From Strobilurus pachycystidiatus (lineage: Eukaryota > Basidiomycota > Agaricomycetes > Agaricales > Physalacriaceae), in assembly GCA_019915135.1 (NCBI GenBank), contig JAHLMK010000006.1, forward strand, positions 2,852,001 through 2,916,000: DNA of 64,000 nucleotides, given 5' to 3'. How positions within the stretch are numbered: position 1 is the stretch's first letter; each line of letters opens with the position of its first letter. Below the pieces are notes generated by a model that was given only the letters and a program-made list of their open reading frames with translations, was not told where the DNA came from and ran no database searches. Shown piece by piece: positions 21,563-33,402 of this stretch. The position numbers and the translations under genes were made by a program.

Positions 21563-24500
21563 ACGAATATCAAGGAGAGTTGGCATTGGTGATTGAGAAG
21601 GGTCTGAATGGTGAAATCAAGATTAAGCAAACGTATGTTCCAAATGGTGGGCAGGACACGTTTGACCCAGAAGCAATAACTAGTCTGTACCTTCGAAAAT
21701 CCTCGGATAGAGTGAATCAACTAGTAAAACCAATTTGAAATCAGTATCGATTTATGAAACAAGGAGTGGAACCGTTCATGGTAACACCACCTAGTAAATC
21801 GAATTCGATTTTCCCTACTAAAGAAGTATTTGGTTTTAAGAAGTTGTTCGATATTCGAAAAGAGAAAATCGACTTGGATTTGCCAGAAATCAAAGCCATG
21901 TCTACCATGGACATGTTTTATGGCGTACCTAATGGACTAGAAGAAGTGTTCAGTAATTTCAAGGTATCAATGCCTATAGATTATGTTGGACAAGCAAGAA
22001 AGGAATTCCTTTCGAATATCAAGGAAGAAAGAAGTAGTCGGGGAGTATTTGCTACGAAGAAATATAAACCCGTACACTTGAAGACCAAGGCTCACTTAGG
22101 AACCTTACCAGAAGAATTTCGGATTCAACGACATATTGTAGGAGATCCCTTAAAAGATATGCCTCAGTTATCGGAAAATCCGCCCGAATTTGTACCAACT
22201 GGACGCTATACAGCGGAACGTAGGGAACAGATTCAAGATGACCATACTGGAGATTTCCTATGGCCGGAAGAACGGAAACTGTTGGACCATTTTATGTGTC
22301 TACAGAATGAAGGATTTGCTTGGGATGAAACAGAAAAGGGGAAATTCAGAGAGGATTTCTTCCCGCCTGTTGATATGCCAGTAATACCTCATACTCCTTG
22401 GGTGTTAAAGAACATACCTATACCGCCAGGAATCTATGAAGAAGTATGCAAGATCATAAAACACAAAATCGATTCGGGAGTATACGAGCCTTCGAACTCG
22501 TCGTATAGAAGTCGATGGTTTTGTGTTGTCAAGAAAGATGGAAAGAAACTGAGATTAGTCCATAGTCTGAAACCGTTGAACGCGGTTACCATTGCTCACT
22601 CAGGTCTACCTCCAGCCACTGAAGAATTAGCAGAGGCTTTTGCGGGTTTGTCTTGCGGAGGGACATTAGATTTGTATGTAGGATACGATGAAAGAATGTT
22701 GGCCACTAGCAGTCGCGATATGACTACATTTTCTACACCGTATGGAGCATTAAGACTAAGAACCTTGCCTATGGGATGGACCAATTCGGTTCCGATTTTC
22801 CATGACGATGTAACTTACATCTTAAGAGACGAGATACCAGCTTTTACACGACCTTATATTGACGATGTGCCAGTAAAAGGACCAAGTAGCAGGTATCAAC
22901 AAGCAGATGGTACTTACGAAACCCTCAAATCGAACCCGAAAATCCGCCGGTTCATTTGGGAACACTTTTGTAACATGAATCGTATTGTCCAGCGTATGAA
23001 ATATGCTGGAGGTACTTTTTCAGGTTTGAAAGCGGTTATCTGTGCTGAAGAAATCACTGTAGTTGGACATGTATGTACATACTATGGAAGAAAACCAGCG
23101 GAAGAAAGAGTAAAGGTCATTTCAGACTGGCCCGCTTGTCAATCGCTTACTGAAGTACGATCGTTCTTAGGAACGGCTGGAATCTTTAGGGCGTTTGTTA
23201 AGGATTACTCTAAGAAAGCTCGACCGTTGACTTATTTGACTAAGAAGATCATACCCTTTAAGTGGGGAGATGAAGAACAAGCAAGTATGGACGAGTTAAA
23301 AAGAGCAATAGAGACTTGCCCCATGTTAAAACCTTTAAGATATGACTGGGATACTCCAATCATTCTATCTGTGGATACTTCATATCAAGCAGTAGGGTTT
23401 TATCTGTCGCAATTCGATCCCGAAGAACCTAAGAAGCAGTACTTTGCGAAATTCATGTCGATTACCTTGAATGAGCGAGAAGCTAGATATTCGCAAGCGA
23501 AAAGAGAATTGTTTGGCTTGTATCGGGCTTTGATGCACTGCAAATATTACTTGCTAGGATGTCGAAAGCTGAAAATCGAAGTAGATGCCAAATACATTAA
23601 AGGAATGTTGTCGAACGTTGACTCATTGGCGAATGCTAATTTACAACGTTGGGCAGAAGAAATTTTGATGTATCACTTTACCTTAGTACATGTGCCAGGT
23701 AAAGTACATGGTCCAGACGGTTTAAGCAGAAGACCCAGTTCAGAACTAGATATACAAGTTCCTAGACCAGATATTGATGAAGAAGAAGATGTTCTTCATA
23801 TGTTTGAGTACGAAGAACCTGAAGACATAGAACTAAAAGATAAACCGGAACCGTTCGATTCATTCAAGGATTTGATTGATAATCGAAAAGGTTTTGCTCA
23901 GACAATTGTCAATTCGAGCTCGGTTTTCTGGCCTGGCAAGTATAAAGAACAAAGAGACTTAGCTCTTAGCGGAGCAGTTTCGATTGAAGAACTAGAAGGA
24001 TGGCTAGCAATGGATGAATTCCCAGCGTTACCTCGCAGTAAACGAGAAACTAACTGGGAGCTTCTTTTGCCTTATATGCAAGATTATATACTTGATCCTG
24101 AGAAGGAATTTGTGTCGCTAACGGAATCAGAAGTAACCCAATTACAAGAGTGGAGCAAAGATTTCTTTATCAGACATGAGAAGCTATATAAGAAAGATAA
24201 GGATGGAGCACATAAGAGAGTAATACAAAAATCGAGTCGATTTGCTATTGTAAAACGACTGCATGACTCGAATGGACATAAGGGCCAATACTCAGTGCTT
24301 CAGCTAGTCAAGAAGAGATTTTGGTGGCCTGGTTTGGACACTGATATCAAATGGTATACGAAGACTTGCATACTATGCCAGAAGAGACAAAAGACCCTTA
24401 TAAGAACCGAACCTGTGATTACTTCAACACCTGGTATATTCGAGCGAGCCTATATTGACACGTTTCGAATGCCAAAATCGGGTTCGAATTCCTCAAAGGT

Positions 24501-25443
24501 TGATAAATATAAAGACTATAACGCAGTAACCGTTGCAAGGTGTGGACTCACTGGATGGCCGGAAGCTCGAGCGTTGAAGGTAGAAAACTCAGAAACGCTA
24601 GGTGAATGGATATTCGAAGACATACTATGCAGATGGGGATGTCTTAAGGAAATCGTAACCGATAATGGTCCAGCAATCCTAACGGCTATACGTTATATTG
24701 AAGACAAGTATGGTATAAAGGGTATTGCAATTACGCCGTACAACAAGACGGCTAACGGAAAAGTAGAAAGAGGACATTGGGATATCAGACAGTCGCTATT
24801 CAAAGTTTGCAAAGGCAATCCTGAACAATGGCCGCAATTCCTCCATGAAATTCTTTGGGCTGAAAGAATCACAGTCAAAAGATCCATAGGAACTTCCCCC
24901 TTTTACGCTGTAACAGGTTGCGATCCCATTCTACCATTAGATTTGGAAGAAGTAACTTGGTTAGTGGATACACCAGATAAAATCGTATCGACATCCGATT
25001 TACTAGCTTATCGAGCAAAACAGCTCATCAAGCACAAGGAAGATGTAAAAGAAATGAAGAAGCGAGTTACCCTCAACAAGAAGAAAGCAGCTTCGAAATT
25101 CATGGATGATTTTGTCAATAGCATTCCTCGTTATCAATTCGATACTGGAGATTTGGTATTGGTAAGAAACACTAGAATTGAGAAGGAAATGAACGCAAAG
25201 TTCAAAGAAAGGTTCATGGGACCATATGCTGTAGTGGCAAGAACTACTGCAAATAATTACATCTTGTGCGAACTAGATGGCACTGTATTGAAAGACAAAA
25301 TCGCTCAATTTAGGGTCATACCGTTCTACTCAAGAAAAGAACCTATTTTCTTGGGGCATAAATTCTTTGAAGCACTTAAGAGAATCAAGGAAGGCGCTAA
25401 GAAAATAGTAGAGGACTTGTCAAAGATGGGTAGAAAAGATTAA
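21545..25443 (+). CDS. Pol: reverse transcriptase, RNase H and integrase (Ty3/Gypsy type)
   Basis: From ATG 21754 there are 1,229 uninterrupted codons; the same frame reads as protein back to about 21550 (KLEDLNEYQGELALV…) broken by one TGA at 21736-21738. Domains in order: RT with LDLYVGYDE, LPMGWTNSVPIFHDD and YIDDVPVKG (about residue 369); RNase H with LSVDTSYQAVGFYL and the QRWAEEIL…DGLSRRP tail; integrase zinc domain (HDSNGHKGQYSVLQ…CILCQKRQ); DDE core (AYIDTFRMP, VTDNGPAI, NGKVERGHW). RT before integrase is the Gypsy order. No chromodomain was seen after the integrase. Catalytic residues all look present, so this part is probably functional. Confidence 0.95.
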
Positions 25444-25612
25444 GAAAGCAATTCGAATTCGATATTGCTAAGAAGTCAAGAGTAGTGTAATCGGTCAGTG
25501 CTTGAGAAATTCGAGCTCGAATATGAAAATCAATTCGAGATCGAATAACTCTACAAACAGTAGTACCGTATGCTACTAAGATAAAAAGACGACTTTAAGT
25601 CGGGGGCCCAAT

Positions 25613-25691
25613 GGTCATATTGGGAATCGAACCCAAGTCCCCCCTAGAATTCTAAGAGAATAGGGTGATGCGACCATTACACCATATGACC
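25613..25691 (-). tRNA. tRNA-like sequence 1 (possibly Glu-CTC with short intron)
   Basis: Read on the minus strand: acceptor GGTCATA pairs perfectly with TATGACC and is followed by A as discriminator. A-box-like TGGTGTAATGG; T arm TTGGG/TTCGATT/CCCAA is perfect. Anticodon stem CCCTA/TAGGG encloses a 14-nt loop; if seven of these are an intron the anticodon is CTC (inference). It lies between pol and accessory gene A. Confidence 0.7.
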
Positions 25692-25779
25692 TTAAAGTAC
25701 AAGAAGGGTTGGTGAATCCCCTGAGCCAAAATTCCATCGAAAAAGAAAAAGATCAGATGCCGAAGCCGCAAACTAAAGT

Positions 25780-25868
25780 GGCGTCACTTGGATTTGAACC
25801 AAGATCCCTCCTGGCAACACTGAAGCCCGGAATAATCGAGGAGGATGTTACCATTACACCATGATGCC
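25780..25868 (-). tRNA. tRNA-like sequence 2, enlarged anticodon loop
   Basis: Acceptor GGCATCA/TGACGCC has one A.C mismatch and A follows. The A-box-like TGGTGTAATGG is identical to that of sequence 1. T arm CTTGG/TTCAAAT/CCAAG is perfect. Anticodon stem CCTCC/GGAGG encloses a 28-nt loop, which would need a long intron; the anticodon is not assignable. Confidence 0.6.
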
Positions 25869-26002
25869 TTAAGAATTTATGAAATGTCCGAGACCACAAT
25901 GCTCCAGATATTACATGAAATCATAAGGTCCTGAAGATATTCGAACTCGAATAGGTGGTGCTGAATTTCGATTAAAAAGGCGAAGACACAGTCAATTTAT
26001 AG

Positions 26003-26074
26003 GGACATAAGTGGATTCGAACCAACTGAAATCTATCACAATAGATAGATGTGTTACCACTACACAATATGGCC
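26003..26074 (-). tRNA. tRNA-like sequence 3, degenerate
   Basis: Acceptor GGCCATA/TATGTCC has one mismatch. D-arm region TTGTGTAGTGGTAACAC, a strong anticodon-side stem ATCTATC/GATAGAT with a 6-nt loop, and an imperfect T stem around TTCGAAT. Loop sizes are not canonical, so it may be a decayed or specialised tRNA-like fold. Confidence 0.55.
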
Positions 26075-26560
26075 GGTGGAAGATCATAAAACCACAGAGT
26101 CCCATGGAATTGTGAAGAAAAACAAAAAGTGGTATATGGACGTTTGTGGGTCCCAGATAAGAAAGAAAATCAACATAGATTAAATTCATGTTGAATTCGA
26201 GAGGAAATCAGACGACCAAATCGAAGTTGATTTGGTGAATTTTGATTAAAGAGTAAGACTAGATGGTGCGGACACCATCAAAAGAAAATAGAGGGGATAT
26301 ATATGGTGTATTAAACAGGAAAATTACAATAAATTTTTCGGATCTACTAGATCTGATGCGCCAAAAACCCCAAAATGAATAAATCTGGACCTCAGATCGG
26401 CTTAGGAACCGATACTGGTACCAGAGTAAGTAAGAAGCGCGAAGACAAACGTGCGTGGCGGACCTGATTACCAAATTGGGAAAGATTCAGGAACGTTGGC
26501 GCAGGGCGCACAGCAAAGATCAGCGTTTTCCAGAGTAAAAGAAAAATCGGAGTCGAAAAT

Positions 26561-26595
26561 CGACTCATAAGAAGTTGTGCTCGTCGGGTGCTCGG
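26561..26595 (+). promoter_or_regulatory. Shared upstream box, gene A
   Basis: GAAGTTGTGCTCGTCGGGTG followed by CTCGGA matches the box before gene B (29977-30011) in most positions: AGAAGTTGT, CGTCGGGT and CTCGGA are common. ATG follows the box by about 118 bases. Confidence 0.65.
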
Positions 26596-26712
26596 ATTTA
26601 TCGTTCAGAGGGGTATATAGGAGAGGACACCGAGCTCGATTTGCTTCCTTTCCGTCCCCATATTTACGATTACCCGGGTTAGCTTGCACCACTTCGAACT
26701 CGATTTTCCTCA

Positions 26713-28903
26713 ATGCCTCAACCTATCGCATCCATGTCGACCTATGATTCGCAGCGAACTATTCCTACACAGTCAAGTGGGCAAGGTAGAGCTGAAAGAA
26801 TAAAGGATCTGGGCAAACGAATGGGAAGATTGAGCGTTGAAGAAGTAAGTCAAATCGAGAAGATACGAATAAGACTTGACTCGATTTTAGTCGCAACCAG
26901 CTGGTCAGCACAAAGAGTCGAGAAAAGGAAAAGAAAAGGCTCGAGTAAGAAATTCGAGCATGACTTTTCATCAGGCTAATCACTGTGACAATAGACAGTT
27001 GACGCAGCGATGGAACCAGAGGCAAGGGACAGTTCGAAGGAAAACGAGGTAGGTAGAAAATCGAAGTTCGATTTTCTACTTAGTTAACATTTCGAACTAA
27101 GACCCCGCTTATGGCTCTAATGCCAATCGAAAAGTTCTGGACCAACCCAAAGAACAATGGAGAGCTTCATGCCTATGCGTTCTCGAGCCAAGTCGACTAT
27201 CGGTGGAAACTCAACCTAAGTCTACTAGAACGACAGGAATTCATACGAGGCAACATGACAAGATCAAGGAAATCCTTATTCGAAAAGGTATCGATAACCG
27301 CGATCTACATGTGGCTAAGTCTTGGTGTTACCTAGTAACGGCAGTGATAGTCGACCCAGTGTTCCAGAAAGCAGACCCGAATAGCCGTTGGTGGCGCCTA
27401 GCCGGTCTAGATTCGTTGATGGCCAAAGCTGTCAATGGTGCCTTGGAGAAAGGGAAGGGTTCCAATCGACCTATCCCCGCCGTCGAAACACCGCCAACAA
27501 AGTTCCTGTACTTCGGCAATACAAATCTTCCCAGCAAGTACCGCATTCGACCTTCACATGATGTGTGTGGGGACATTGTGCTTGGAAAGCGGCGGATTTA
27601 CGAAGTAGCCATGGAGCACTTCAACCAGCAGATTCCCCCGCATAACCACTTCGACGTATTCTTTTGGACATCGCTACAGCAGGCGGTAACATTCGAGAAA
27701 ATCGAAATCGAAAATTCGTTTTACTACGTGCTGGACAAGGCGATATCCGAAGGTCTGAAGAAGATGTTCAACAGAGAACCGACAACCTCGGGACTTAGAG
27801 AGTTCTTCGACTTCGACGCAAGACAGGATCTTAACATAGAACCTTTCACACGTCGACCCGAAGACCAGGATTGGCACCTGGTAATTGAATCAATCTCGTA
27901 CCGGAGAGAAATGTATAAAGTCCCGAAGATGCGAAAAAGAGAAGAACCTGCGCCCGTGCCCAAAACCTTGCAAAAGGACCAGGCGAAGGCAATGGTAGAA
28001 GCTCCAACAAGGGAGATGAAAGAGGTAAGAAAATCGAATTCGAAGTTCTATTCGAGCTAGATTTAATTGGTCGATTTAGAAGACCACAAAGAAAGCCAAC
28101 GCTAGAAAGAGCGAGTTGGAAAAGACCAAGAAGAGAGTAAGTAGAAATTCGATTTCGAATTTCTATAAACTAACTTACACTCGAAGAAATATAACGAACT
28201 GTCGTTCATTACTGAACCCAGAACGTTAGAAGAAGAGGAAGAAGACCGTGGGCCGCCACCACCAAAGAAGGTCAAGCGACAGTACAAGAGCAAATCGAGC
28301 TCGAAAACTGTTCCGCCCGCGCGTCCTCCAACCCCTCCACCAGTAGCCTCATCATCCAGAGTCCAACTCCCTGCGAAGCTCGACTTGGGACCAGTATTGG
28401 GTATGGAGACTGACGACGACTCTCATCGAACTCAGGATCCACCCAAGAAGAAGAGTCCAAAGAAATCGAAGGTGAACGAACCCAAGGCCACGAAAATCGA
28501 CAGTACTGGGGCAGTGTACACTAACAAGGAGGTTCAAGAACGAATTGACACCCTCAATTCGTGCTCGAATTGCTTGAAGGGTCACAGGGAATGTACTTGG
28601 GTTGCGGTTAACGAGCAACTTTGGGAACCCCAGGCGGCCAAAGTCAAGATTCGAATTTCTTGCGACACTTGCCATGACCGTCGAGTAATGTGCCAACCAC
28701 CCGATGTCGATGGTGGTTTCTTCTATCACCAAGCCAAGAAGATACCCGCCTTCGAAAAGATGAAGGATACGTTGGAAAGCAAGGGTACCGAGCTGAGGGA
28801 TGCTGAAAGACGCATCAAGGATTTGGAAGAAGAGCTGCAGAAGGAGAAAGAGGCCAAGAAGAAGTTAGAAAAGAAGGATAAGAAGAAGAGAGCAAGAGAG
28901 TAA
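26713..28903 (+). CDS. Accessory gene A: Cys-rich coiled-coil protein
   Basis: Spliced. The first exon starts MPQPIASMSTYDSQ and ends at GTAAGTC near 26845; further introns follow GTAGGTAG (near 27050), GTAAGAAAATCG (28025) and GTAAGTAGAAATTC (28138). The middle holds a folded-looking domain (SRWWRLAGLDSLMAKAV…EVAMEHFNQQIPPHNHFDVFFWTSLQQAV) with no known family. The C-terminus has paired cysteine motifs (CSNCLKGHRECTW and SCDTCHDRRVMCQPP) and then a Glu/Lys-rich coiled coil to TAA 28903. Between about 27200 and 27260 the sensible frame changes by one base, so this copy may carry a frameshift, or there is an intron I did not resolve. The C-terminus is paralogous to gene B. Confidence 0.7.
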
Positions 28904-30151
28904 ATCGGATTCGATTTGACCTTACCAGTCGAATTACTTTGACTTACTATTGGGACTTGAACTTTTTCTTACCTCTAGTTGAAATTCATATACGATTTTC
29001 TTGAACTAGACAGACTTAGGGTGCAGTAAGCCTCGAATAAGCCAAAAACAAAACGTTCTCGGTTTGCTTAGCACTATAAGAAAGAAGGGTTCGAATAGCT
29101 ATGAAAAGATAGAAAATCGAAGAAATTTCGAAAAACGAGTACAAACAAAGTCAAAAATCAAGAAATACTGTAACGCTTTATTGTGTGGTCGGTTTGACTT
29201 GAGCTTAGTTGGAAAGTTGTTCGAAATCAAAAATAAGCCCCTCAGTTTTTTCGCACGAAGCCTGGGGAGCGCCGTACGCAGAGATATTAAAGAAGTGACC
29301 TTAAAAGGCCCATAGAAGGTTTCCTGCCAAGATACGGACTGTTTCATTTGAAGCTCACAACACTCCTTCGAAACAGTCCGTATCCTCCTATAATGATCTA
29401 GGAAGTGAGATGGAGCCAATCGGTCAATTTGGGGCCAAACGGAGTATTTTGCCTTTTCTGGCGCGGAAAATGATCCAATCGACGATCGGACTTCAGATTT
29501 GGAATCCTGGCATCGATATCTACCAGGATCACTTTTCAAAGTGAAAAACGGTCTATTCCTTACTGTCGGTCTAATGGGGTAAAGAAAGTTTAAAATCGAT
29601 GGGGGCCAATTCGAGTTTGATTTGACCTGGGTACATTTGGACAAGTAAGAAACATAAGGGTCATAGAAAAGAAAAGCTTCAGAGCCTAGTAAAGCACTAA
29701 GGAATTGGCAAAATACGCTGTAAGATTAGAGAATTGAAGAAAATCATACTCGATTTTCTTAGCTATCACCAGAGAAAGTTACCAAGAAAAAGAAGAGATA
29801 TTCAAGCTCGAATATCAAGATAATCAGCCTAGAAATAAAGGGGCAAAATCAAGTGCTTAAGAAGGGTCAGGAAGCGCTGGAGATGAGATCTATGACCTAA
29901 ATAGGCAAGAATCTAGATCGTTCGAAGGCGCTGATCCATAAACGTGTGCAACTGCGCATGTCGGACTTAGAAATTCGAGTCAGAAGAAGTTGTCACCGTC
30001 GGGTACTCGGAAAGCGATAATCGGTGTCGTATAAAAGCTGGGTCTTCGAGTCTGAAAAACTCTTTTCCCCCCCCCCACGACGCTTACCACTCGCACTACG
30101 ACCCTCGATTTCGATTTCCACCTTTTCGACCTCGAATTTCTTCCCACCACC
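28904..30151. promoter_or_regulatory. Spacer between accessory genes A and B
   Basis: No gene seen. A perfect inverted pair (GATACGGACTGTTTC near 29332 and GAAACAGTCCGTATC near 29369) can form a stem with a loop of about 22 bases, and might end transcripts of gene A. The gene B box and TATAAAAG (near 30029) close the spacer. Confidence 0.5.
29977..30011 (+). promoter_or_regulatory. Shared upstream box, gene B
   Basis: GAAGTTGTCACCGTCGGGTA followed by CTCGGA, then TATAAAAG at about 30029 and ATG at 30152. The same box survives in the truncated second copy (near 58766-58799). Confidence 0.7.
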
Positions 30152-31609
30152 ATGCCCATGAAAGACATCGTAGCCGCTATGGACCAGACTCAAAACAAGG
30201 GACAGCTTAGGGTTGGCGGCGTCAACATCACGAAGGGCCACAACTTCTTGTTTTTGGGCCGGAAACATGTGGACCCCCTCATTTATGTCCCGTCTTCTCC
30301 ACACAAGCCACTGCAGCTCAGTTGTGGTACTTCCCGGATTCGTTGCGCAAGCTAGCGCCCAAACACCATTTCTACGAATTCGCGGCTCGATATGCTAGCA
30401 CCATCAATCCGCTCGACTTCCAACTGGAATTCGAGATCGAAAAGGTCGATGCCCTGCTTTTTGAAGCCTACGTGCTATGGTTCGTTTGGACGCTTGCACA
30501 AGGAGAACCGGAGCGGGAAGATGAAATCGACATTGAGTGGATGGTTCAAGAATACGAGGTTTTGCTGAGCTCGGTAAAGATTCAAGTATAGACAAGATTC
30601 GGACTGAAGCTAATAAAACCTTCTAGCCGCAACTTGTCTTGAAACAGATGCGAGAAATCGCAGAAGAAAAAGAGTGGCCTCTGGAACGGCCTACAGTGTT
30701 CAATGAAGAGGTAAGCAAAGAAATTCGAACGCGAATTCCTTACTTAACAAAGATAAGATTTTCTTTGACGATGAAGACGACGAGTCCGCCTCAGAAACGG
30801 ACAGTGAAGATCAAGAATCGGAGTTGACAACCAGAAACTCGACCCCGAAATCCTCCACACCCCTTTCCACGCCCAAGCCTAGACCTCGACCCACTCCGTT
30901 GAAGTCTGCCGAAGCGAAGGCAAGGATGGAGAAAGAAAAAGGGAAGCCAGCTAGAGCTGAGACACCGGTAAGAAAATCGACTTTGAATATCTTCAATTTG
31001 AATGAGATTTTCTTATGCCCTATCCAGCGCACCCCCATAGCTTCTACTTCCAAGCAAGCGTTGGAACCCGAACCAGGAAATTCGCCTTCGAATTCCCTGC
31101 CAACGCCCAAGGCCCTTTCTCATTCTCCTCAGCCAGCGCCTGAACGAATTCGAAAGCGAAAACGTGCCGCGACCCCAGTGGAGGAGGAAGAGGAAGCGCC
31201 AGAGCCCAAGAAACCGAAGACCAATTCGAAGCCGAAATCCTCCACTAGCCGCCCGTCCAAAGCGGACAAGCACGGCAAAGTGTTGGACAACAAGGCGATG
31301 CAGAAGAAGATCAACGTGGATCGCAAGTGTCTCACCTGCGAGCAGCGAGGGCAAGAGTGCACTTGGGAGTATATGCTGAATCAGCGGGACCACCCAGACA
31401 CCGTCAAGACGAAGACTTGTGTATCTTGCGACCGTTGCCGGGTCAAAAGGTACACTTGTTCACCGCCCAAGCGCCGCTACGATTACTTCAAGCACAAATC
31501 CAAGAAGGATGTCGAATTGGACAAGGCGGCTGAAGAGTTGACGAAGGCAAAGGAAGAGATCGACAAGCTGAAGAAGAAGTTGAAGAAGGCGAAGAAAGCG
31601 AAGGAGTGA
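30152..31609 (+). pseudogene. Accessory gene B: Cys-rich coiled-coil protein, one-base frameshift in this copy
   Basis: Starts MPMKDIVAAMDQ; a N-terminal domain (LAPKHHFYEFAARYAS…ALLFEAYVLWFVWTLAQ) is followed by introns at GTATAG (about 30587), GTAAGCAAAG (30712) and GTAAGAAAATCG (30969). Then come an acidic stretch, a Pro/Ser/Lys linker, cysteine motifs CLTCEQRGQECTW and SCDRCRVKRYTCSPP, and a Lys/Glu coiled coil ending at TGA 31609. Near 30288-30291 one C is missing relative to the second copy (59068-59072), shifting the frame. The paired CxxC arrangement suggests zinc binding and perhaps nucleic-acid binding (inference). Confidence 0.72.
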
Positions 31610-31872
31610 TTCGAGCTCGATTTTCTAAAATAGACAATCGGACTAGTTTTACTTACTGAACTTTAACTTTTTCTTTTACAAACACGCATTTCTTGTAGAC
31701 TTTAAAATTTTTACTTGACGCTTCTAACGCTTTGAAGAACGAAAAAGATTAAGATGCAAATAAGAAATTCAAGATCGAATTGTAGAAACTTGATGTGGAT
31801 AAAAGACATGTTGAATTTCAACGATTCGGTACGAACAATTCAAAGTTAAAGGGAGACATATAAGAAATGTAA
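31610..31872. other. Convergent 3' region between genes B and D
   Basis: No gene; holds the internal polypurine copy and presumably the two 3' ends. Confidence 0.5.
31842..31856 (+). repeat. Internal copy of the polypurine-tract sequence
   Basis: AAAGTTAAAGGGAGA, identical to the 15 bases directly before the 3' LTR (35219-35233). It lies between the 3' ends of convergent genes B and D. Confidence 0.7.
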
Positions 31873-33042
31873 CTACTCCCTCCAATGTGGCTCTATACAA
31901 AAGTGTCGAAACAAAGGACTGTTACCTCTATTATACAGCCTAGTATAAAAAGTATAAAGTTGTTCAGGCAACAAGGAAGCTACGACGTGTTGTAAGAGGC
32001 GAATGTCCGCAGCAGAGGCAGTTGACCAAGTAATTTCCCAAAAACGTTTAGGTATATTGGGAAAATCCTGGTCGATAAGCCTGTTAAGAAAGAAGTCAGA
32101 AATTCGAATTCGAGTTTCTAACAAATGCTTACGTGGGATATATAGGGCCTGCAGCATTAAGACCTTGGCGAAGAGTAGAGAAACTGAACTCGCGATCCCG
32201 AAATAGTCCTTGACTACCAGGCATAGGGTCAAGAACCCGGTCTTCATAGAACCGTGGAATCCAAGTAATCAGCTCGCGAATGTACACTGGAATGCCTCGC
32301 GTGGAGGGAGGGATGCTGCGCATCCATTCGACGTCCTCGGGTGACATTATGGTGTTCAAGTACCGAGGCAATGATTGTTCGGTAGAAAAGAACGCGGTTT
32401 CCTATGAAGTGATAAGAAAATCGATCTCGAATCTCTAAGCCAAGAAAAATAACATACTAAAGATCGCATGGTAACCGCTAGGAACTTCTCTCGAAATTCA
32501 CCAAATGACAAGTGAATAATCGACTCGGGTAAGATATGGGGAAGAGTAACCCCGTCCAATCCTCGAAGCGGTTCCTCGTGAAAGAAGGACATCACAAGAT
32601 GCCAACAGAGAATGTACATAGACAAAAAGCTATTTTCCACACCACGAGCAGTAACGGGGGCAACATGTCGCCATAAGTTACTGTAGCGTCGCTAGGCGGA
32701 TAGTCAGAGAAATTCGAACAAGGAATGCTAGCTCGATTTTCTCACCAGCACATACACCATATACCGCAAGGTAGGAACGTCCAAGTTACCGTGGTGTCCA
32801 CCAAAGAAAAGATGACGATCCGTATGGAAAGCCGTCTCTCGATGATCCACGTCGCCCAAGCTACCGTCGGGCTCTCGTTCCACCATCACAAAGTTGCGGT
32901 GTACGCTATAAAGATCAAGAGCGGACGCAACCGCTAATTCAGCCTCGAGAAACACTGCAACATCGTCGGGAATAATGGCGAAGCTGGAGTGAAGATTGCG
33001 GAACCTAAGTTTGCAGAGAAAAGGGAAATTCATCTGAGTCAT
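31873..33042 (-). CDS. Accessory gene D (minus strand), unknown function
   Basis: Starts MTQMNFPFLCKLRF at 33042 with CTTATAAATT about 25-35 bases upstream. Exons are linked by GTGAGAAAATCG (near 32746), GTATGTTATTTT (near 32455) and GTAAGCATTTG (near 32131) introns; the last exon starts LIDQDFPNIPKRFW and ends …CIEPHWRE at 31873. Later segments read cleanly (MSPEDVEWMRSIPPS, RGIPVYIRELITWIP). No family recognised. It is antisense to gag-pol, so it needs its own promoter, unlike ordinary retrotransposon genes. Confidence 0.65.
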
Positions 33043-33402
33043 GGTGATGGATGTCCACCACTCGAAAAGATCAAATTTATAAGAATCGAGAAGAAAGGTA
33101 CCAAACCGATTAAGAAAAGAACCAAGACCTAAGTAAAGAAACCAATAGGAGATAATCGAACCCGAATTTCTCGGGTCCGATTATCGAATCCAAGATCAAG
33201 AGTAAGAATGTCTATATGCAGACCGACAGATAATAATACATGCGCGAGTAGACTAAAAAGATAAAGGTCCGTCGCGTAAGCCCCAAGCCTCCGGTACACT
33301 AGTCACAGTTCAAGCCAAGATTTCCGACTAGTTACTTTGTAAAGAACAAGTCATCAATTACTTATGCTAAGAAGTATCAATGATGACTTGGCTCCCGATG
33401 AT
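33043..33402. promoter_or_regulatory. Spacer between genes C and D
   Basis: Promoter side of gene D (TATA-like box near 33080). A palindromic run AACCCGAATTTCTCGGGTTC-like near 33157-33182 could end gene C transcripts. No further gene. Confidence 0.4.

Larger units (their letters stand above)
25444..26712. promoter_or_regulatory. Non-coding spacer with tRNA-like cluster and gene A promoter
   Basis: Apart from the three tRNA-like sequences it holds a perfect 7-bp hairpin (GATGGTG/CACCATC) near 26260-26280. The gene A upstream box is at 26561-26595 and a TATA-like GTATATAGG near 26613. Confidence 0.6.

Noticed and set aside
25613..26074. tRNA-like blocks as copies of the primer tRNA
   Set aside because: The candidate primer-binding site at 18621 does not match the reverse complement of any of the three acceptor ends.
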